Shown piece after piece: positions 34,880-35,916 of a stretch of 35,916 nt of DNA. The number at the start of each line of letters is the position of its first letter. Position 1 is the first letter of the stretch. The position numbers and the translations under genes are program-made. Source of the DNA: a bacterium (GTDB lineage Bacteria > Patescibacteriota > Microgenomatia > Levybacterales > UBA12049); assembly GCA_021785915.1 (NCBI GenBank), contig JAJYEF010000005.1:1-35916 (forward strand). The letters run 5' to 3'. The notes beneath the pieces are model-generated. The model had not been told where the DNA came from. It searched no databases and saw nothing but the letters and a program-made list of their open reading frames with translations.

Positions 34880-35095
34880 ATGAACAATCTATCTTTATAT
34901 TTGCTTTTAGGAACAATGTTCGGATTTCTTGGAGGATTGGCTGCTTTTTTGATAACCTACGAGGAATACCAGCATCATTTCGTTGATAAAGGAAAGGCTT
35001 TAAACCATAGTATTGAAACCGGAGTTTTCGCATTCATTGTTTTCTTAGGTATTTCTTTGGCGGTTGGGTTGCTTTTTACCTACATCAAATTTTAA
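34880..35095 (+). CDS. 71-aa two-TM membrane protein under riboswitch D
   Basis: MNNLSLYLLLGTMFGFLGGLAAFLITYEEYQHHFVDKGKALNHSIETGVFAFIVFLGISLAVGLLFTYIKF; two hydrophobic segments. Confidence 0.75.
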   Translation: MNNLSLYLLLGTMFGFLGGLAAFLITYEEYQHHFVDKGKALNHSIETGVFAFIVFLGISLAVGLLFTYIKF

Positions 35096-35126
35096 ATATA
35101 TTGAACTATTTGGGAGACGAACCCTG

Positions 35127-35916
35127 TTAGCCTTGGTTATACTTTATTTCCTTCCAGATATGCTCTTTTGTGGTAATTGTATTGGTTAGGATTTTTTGGT
35201 AGGTAGTTAAAAGAAAAATTAATCCTTCCGATTCAAAACTTCTCTCCAGTTGTTCTTTAATGTATCCGCTTAAGAAGTTCTGTTTCCCCTGGTTTGGGAA
35301 AATGAGAATGATTATCGGGAACTTATTATCAGTCCCCGTATATACGTATTTCCAATCTCCCTCCTCTTTAAGTTTAATATATTGCTTGACCCGGTATTTA
35401 ATTGCGTACCTTGGAACATGGGGATCAAATAGCTCCAGGAAAAAAGTCGAGGATTTTATTTCGCCGTCAGGGTCATTAAATTTTTCAATGTACAAATCGG
35501 GGAAGTATTTTCGTATCTCGTTATATTCCTCATTATCCCTGGTCCAGAGTTTTTTGTCTAAGGATAGCTCTGTTTTAGTCCGGCAGAAATATTCAAGGTC
35601 CCGTTTCTTTTTCTTATTAACTTTTCTTTCATATTCCTTAAACTGTGTGTAGATTTCAGAGATATTAACACAGTGGTTGAAAAACTTTAAAGTTGCGTGT
35701 TTGTCATCGTAAAACTTTTTGAAGTATTTGCTTTCCATTTCCTCATATGCTTGGTATTCTTCGGTCTTTTTATCTTTACTAAAGATTATCCCGTTATTAT
35801 CAAGATAGTAGATTGCAGGTTTGGTATTCTCCAAAAGCTTATGGGAGTAGATTCTCCCTAAGTATTTTTTATTGACCAGATCCTTTAGCCAGGCGTTAAT
35901 TCTTTTAGGGTCCTTA
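35127..35916 (-). CDS. Replication-relaxation-like (winged-helix) protein, continuing beyond the window
   Basis: Frame is open to the window end: KDPKRINAWLKDLVNKKYLGRIYSHKLLENTKPAIYYLDNNGIIFSKD..., a Replic_Relax-type wHTH pattern. The TTG start at 35834 in the ORF track is not real. Confidence 0.7.
   Translation of the reverse strand, partial: KDPKRINAWLKDLVNKKYLGRIYSHKLLENTKPAIYYLDNNGIIFSKDKKTEEYQAYEEMESKYFKKFYDDKHATLKFFNHCVNISEIYTQFKEYERKVNKKKKRDLEYFCRTKTELSLDKKLWTRDNEEYNEIRKYFPDLYIEKFNDPDGEIKSSTFFLELFDPHVPRYAIKYRVKQYIKLKEEGDWKYVYTGTDNKFPIIILIFPNQGKQNFLSGYIKEQLERSFESEGLIFLLTTYQKILTNTITTKEHIWKEIKYNQG

Noticed and set aside
1-35916. CRISPR arrays, rRNA genes, IS elements or transposases
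   Set aside because: No regular direct repeats with spacers, rRNA signatures or transposase ORFs were seen.

Overview
This 35.9 kb window looks like a compact genome of the Candidate Phyla Radiation type, possibly Microgenomates-like; lineage is inferred from gene content and style only. Positions 1-24.5 kb are mostly ordinary core genes: gatD/murT, htpX/lemA, polX, tRNA-Asp, LysM protein, tRNA-Gly, pyrG, rplS, a frameshifted yraN, uvrB/lexA, dedA/rsmI, an enolase plus PEP-synthase-like/PGI-PMI/PMM sugar-phosphate cluster, holA-like, a glycosidase, obg and an HD hydrolase. Positions ~25-35 kb are accessory. The main discovery there is four fluoride (crcB-motif) riboswitch aptamers arranged as two back-to-back divergent pairs, at 27.40-27.57 kb and 34.71-34.88 kb. 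Each pair has divergent TAAAAT -10 elements exactly 15 bp apart. They precede a dynamin-like GTPase, a prenyltransferase-repeat (alpha/alpha toroid-like) protein plus a small membrane protein, an inorganic pyrophosphatase-DUF211-VIT-like membrane protein operon, and a 71-aa two-TM protein. A second, canonical enolase lies in the same island. Enolase and pyrophosphatase are classic fluoride-sensitive enzymes. No recognisable CrcB/Fluc or CLC-F exporter is visible, so this is a candidate fluoride-response island with unassigned transporters and effectors. Other oddities are a PEP-synthase-like protein that appears to have lost key PEP-site residues, two enolase paralogs, yraN split at an A9 tract, an in-frame amber codon in a small gene, a hairpin cluster after obg, and many start codons 6-8 nt after a -10 (leaderless-type) element.
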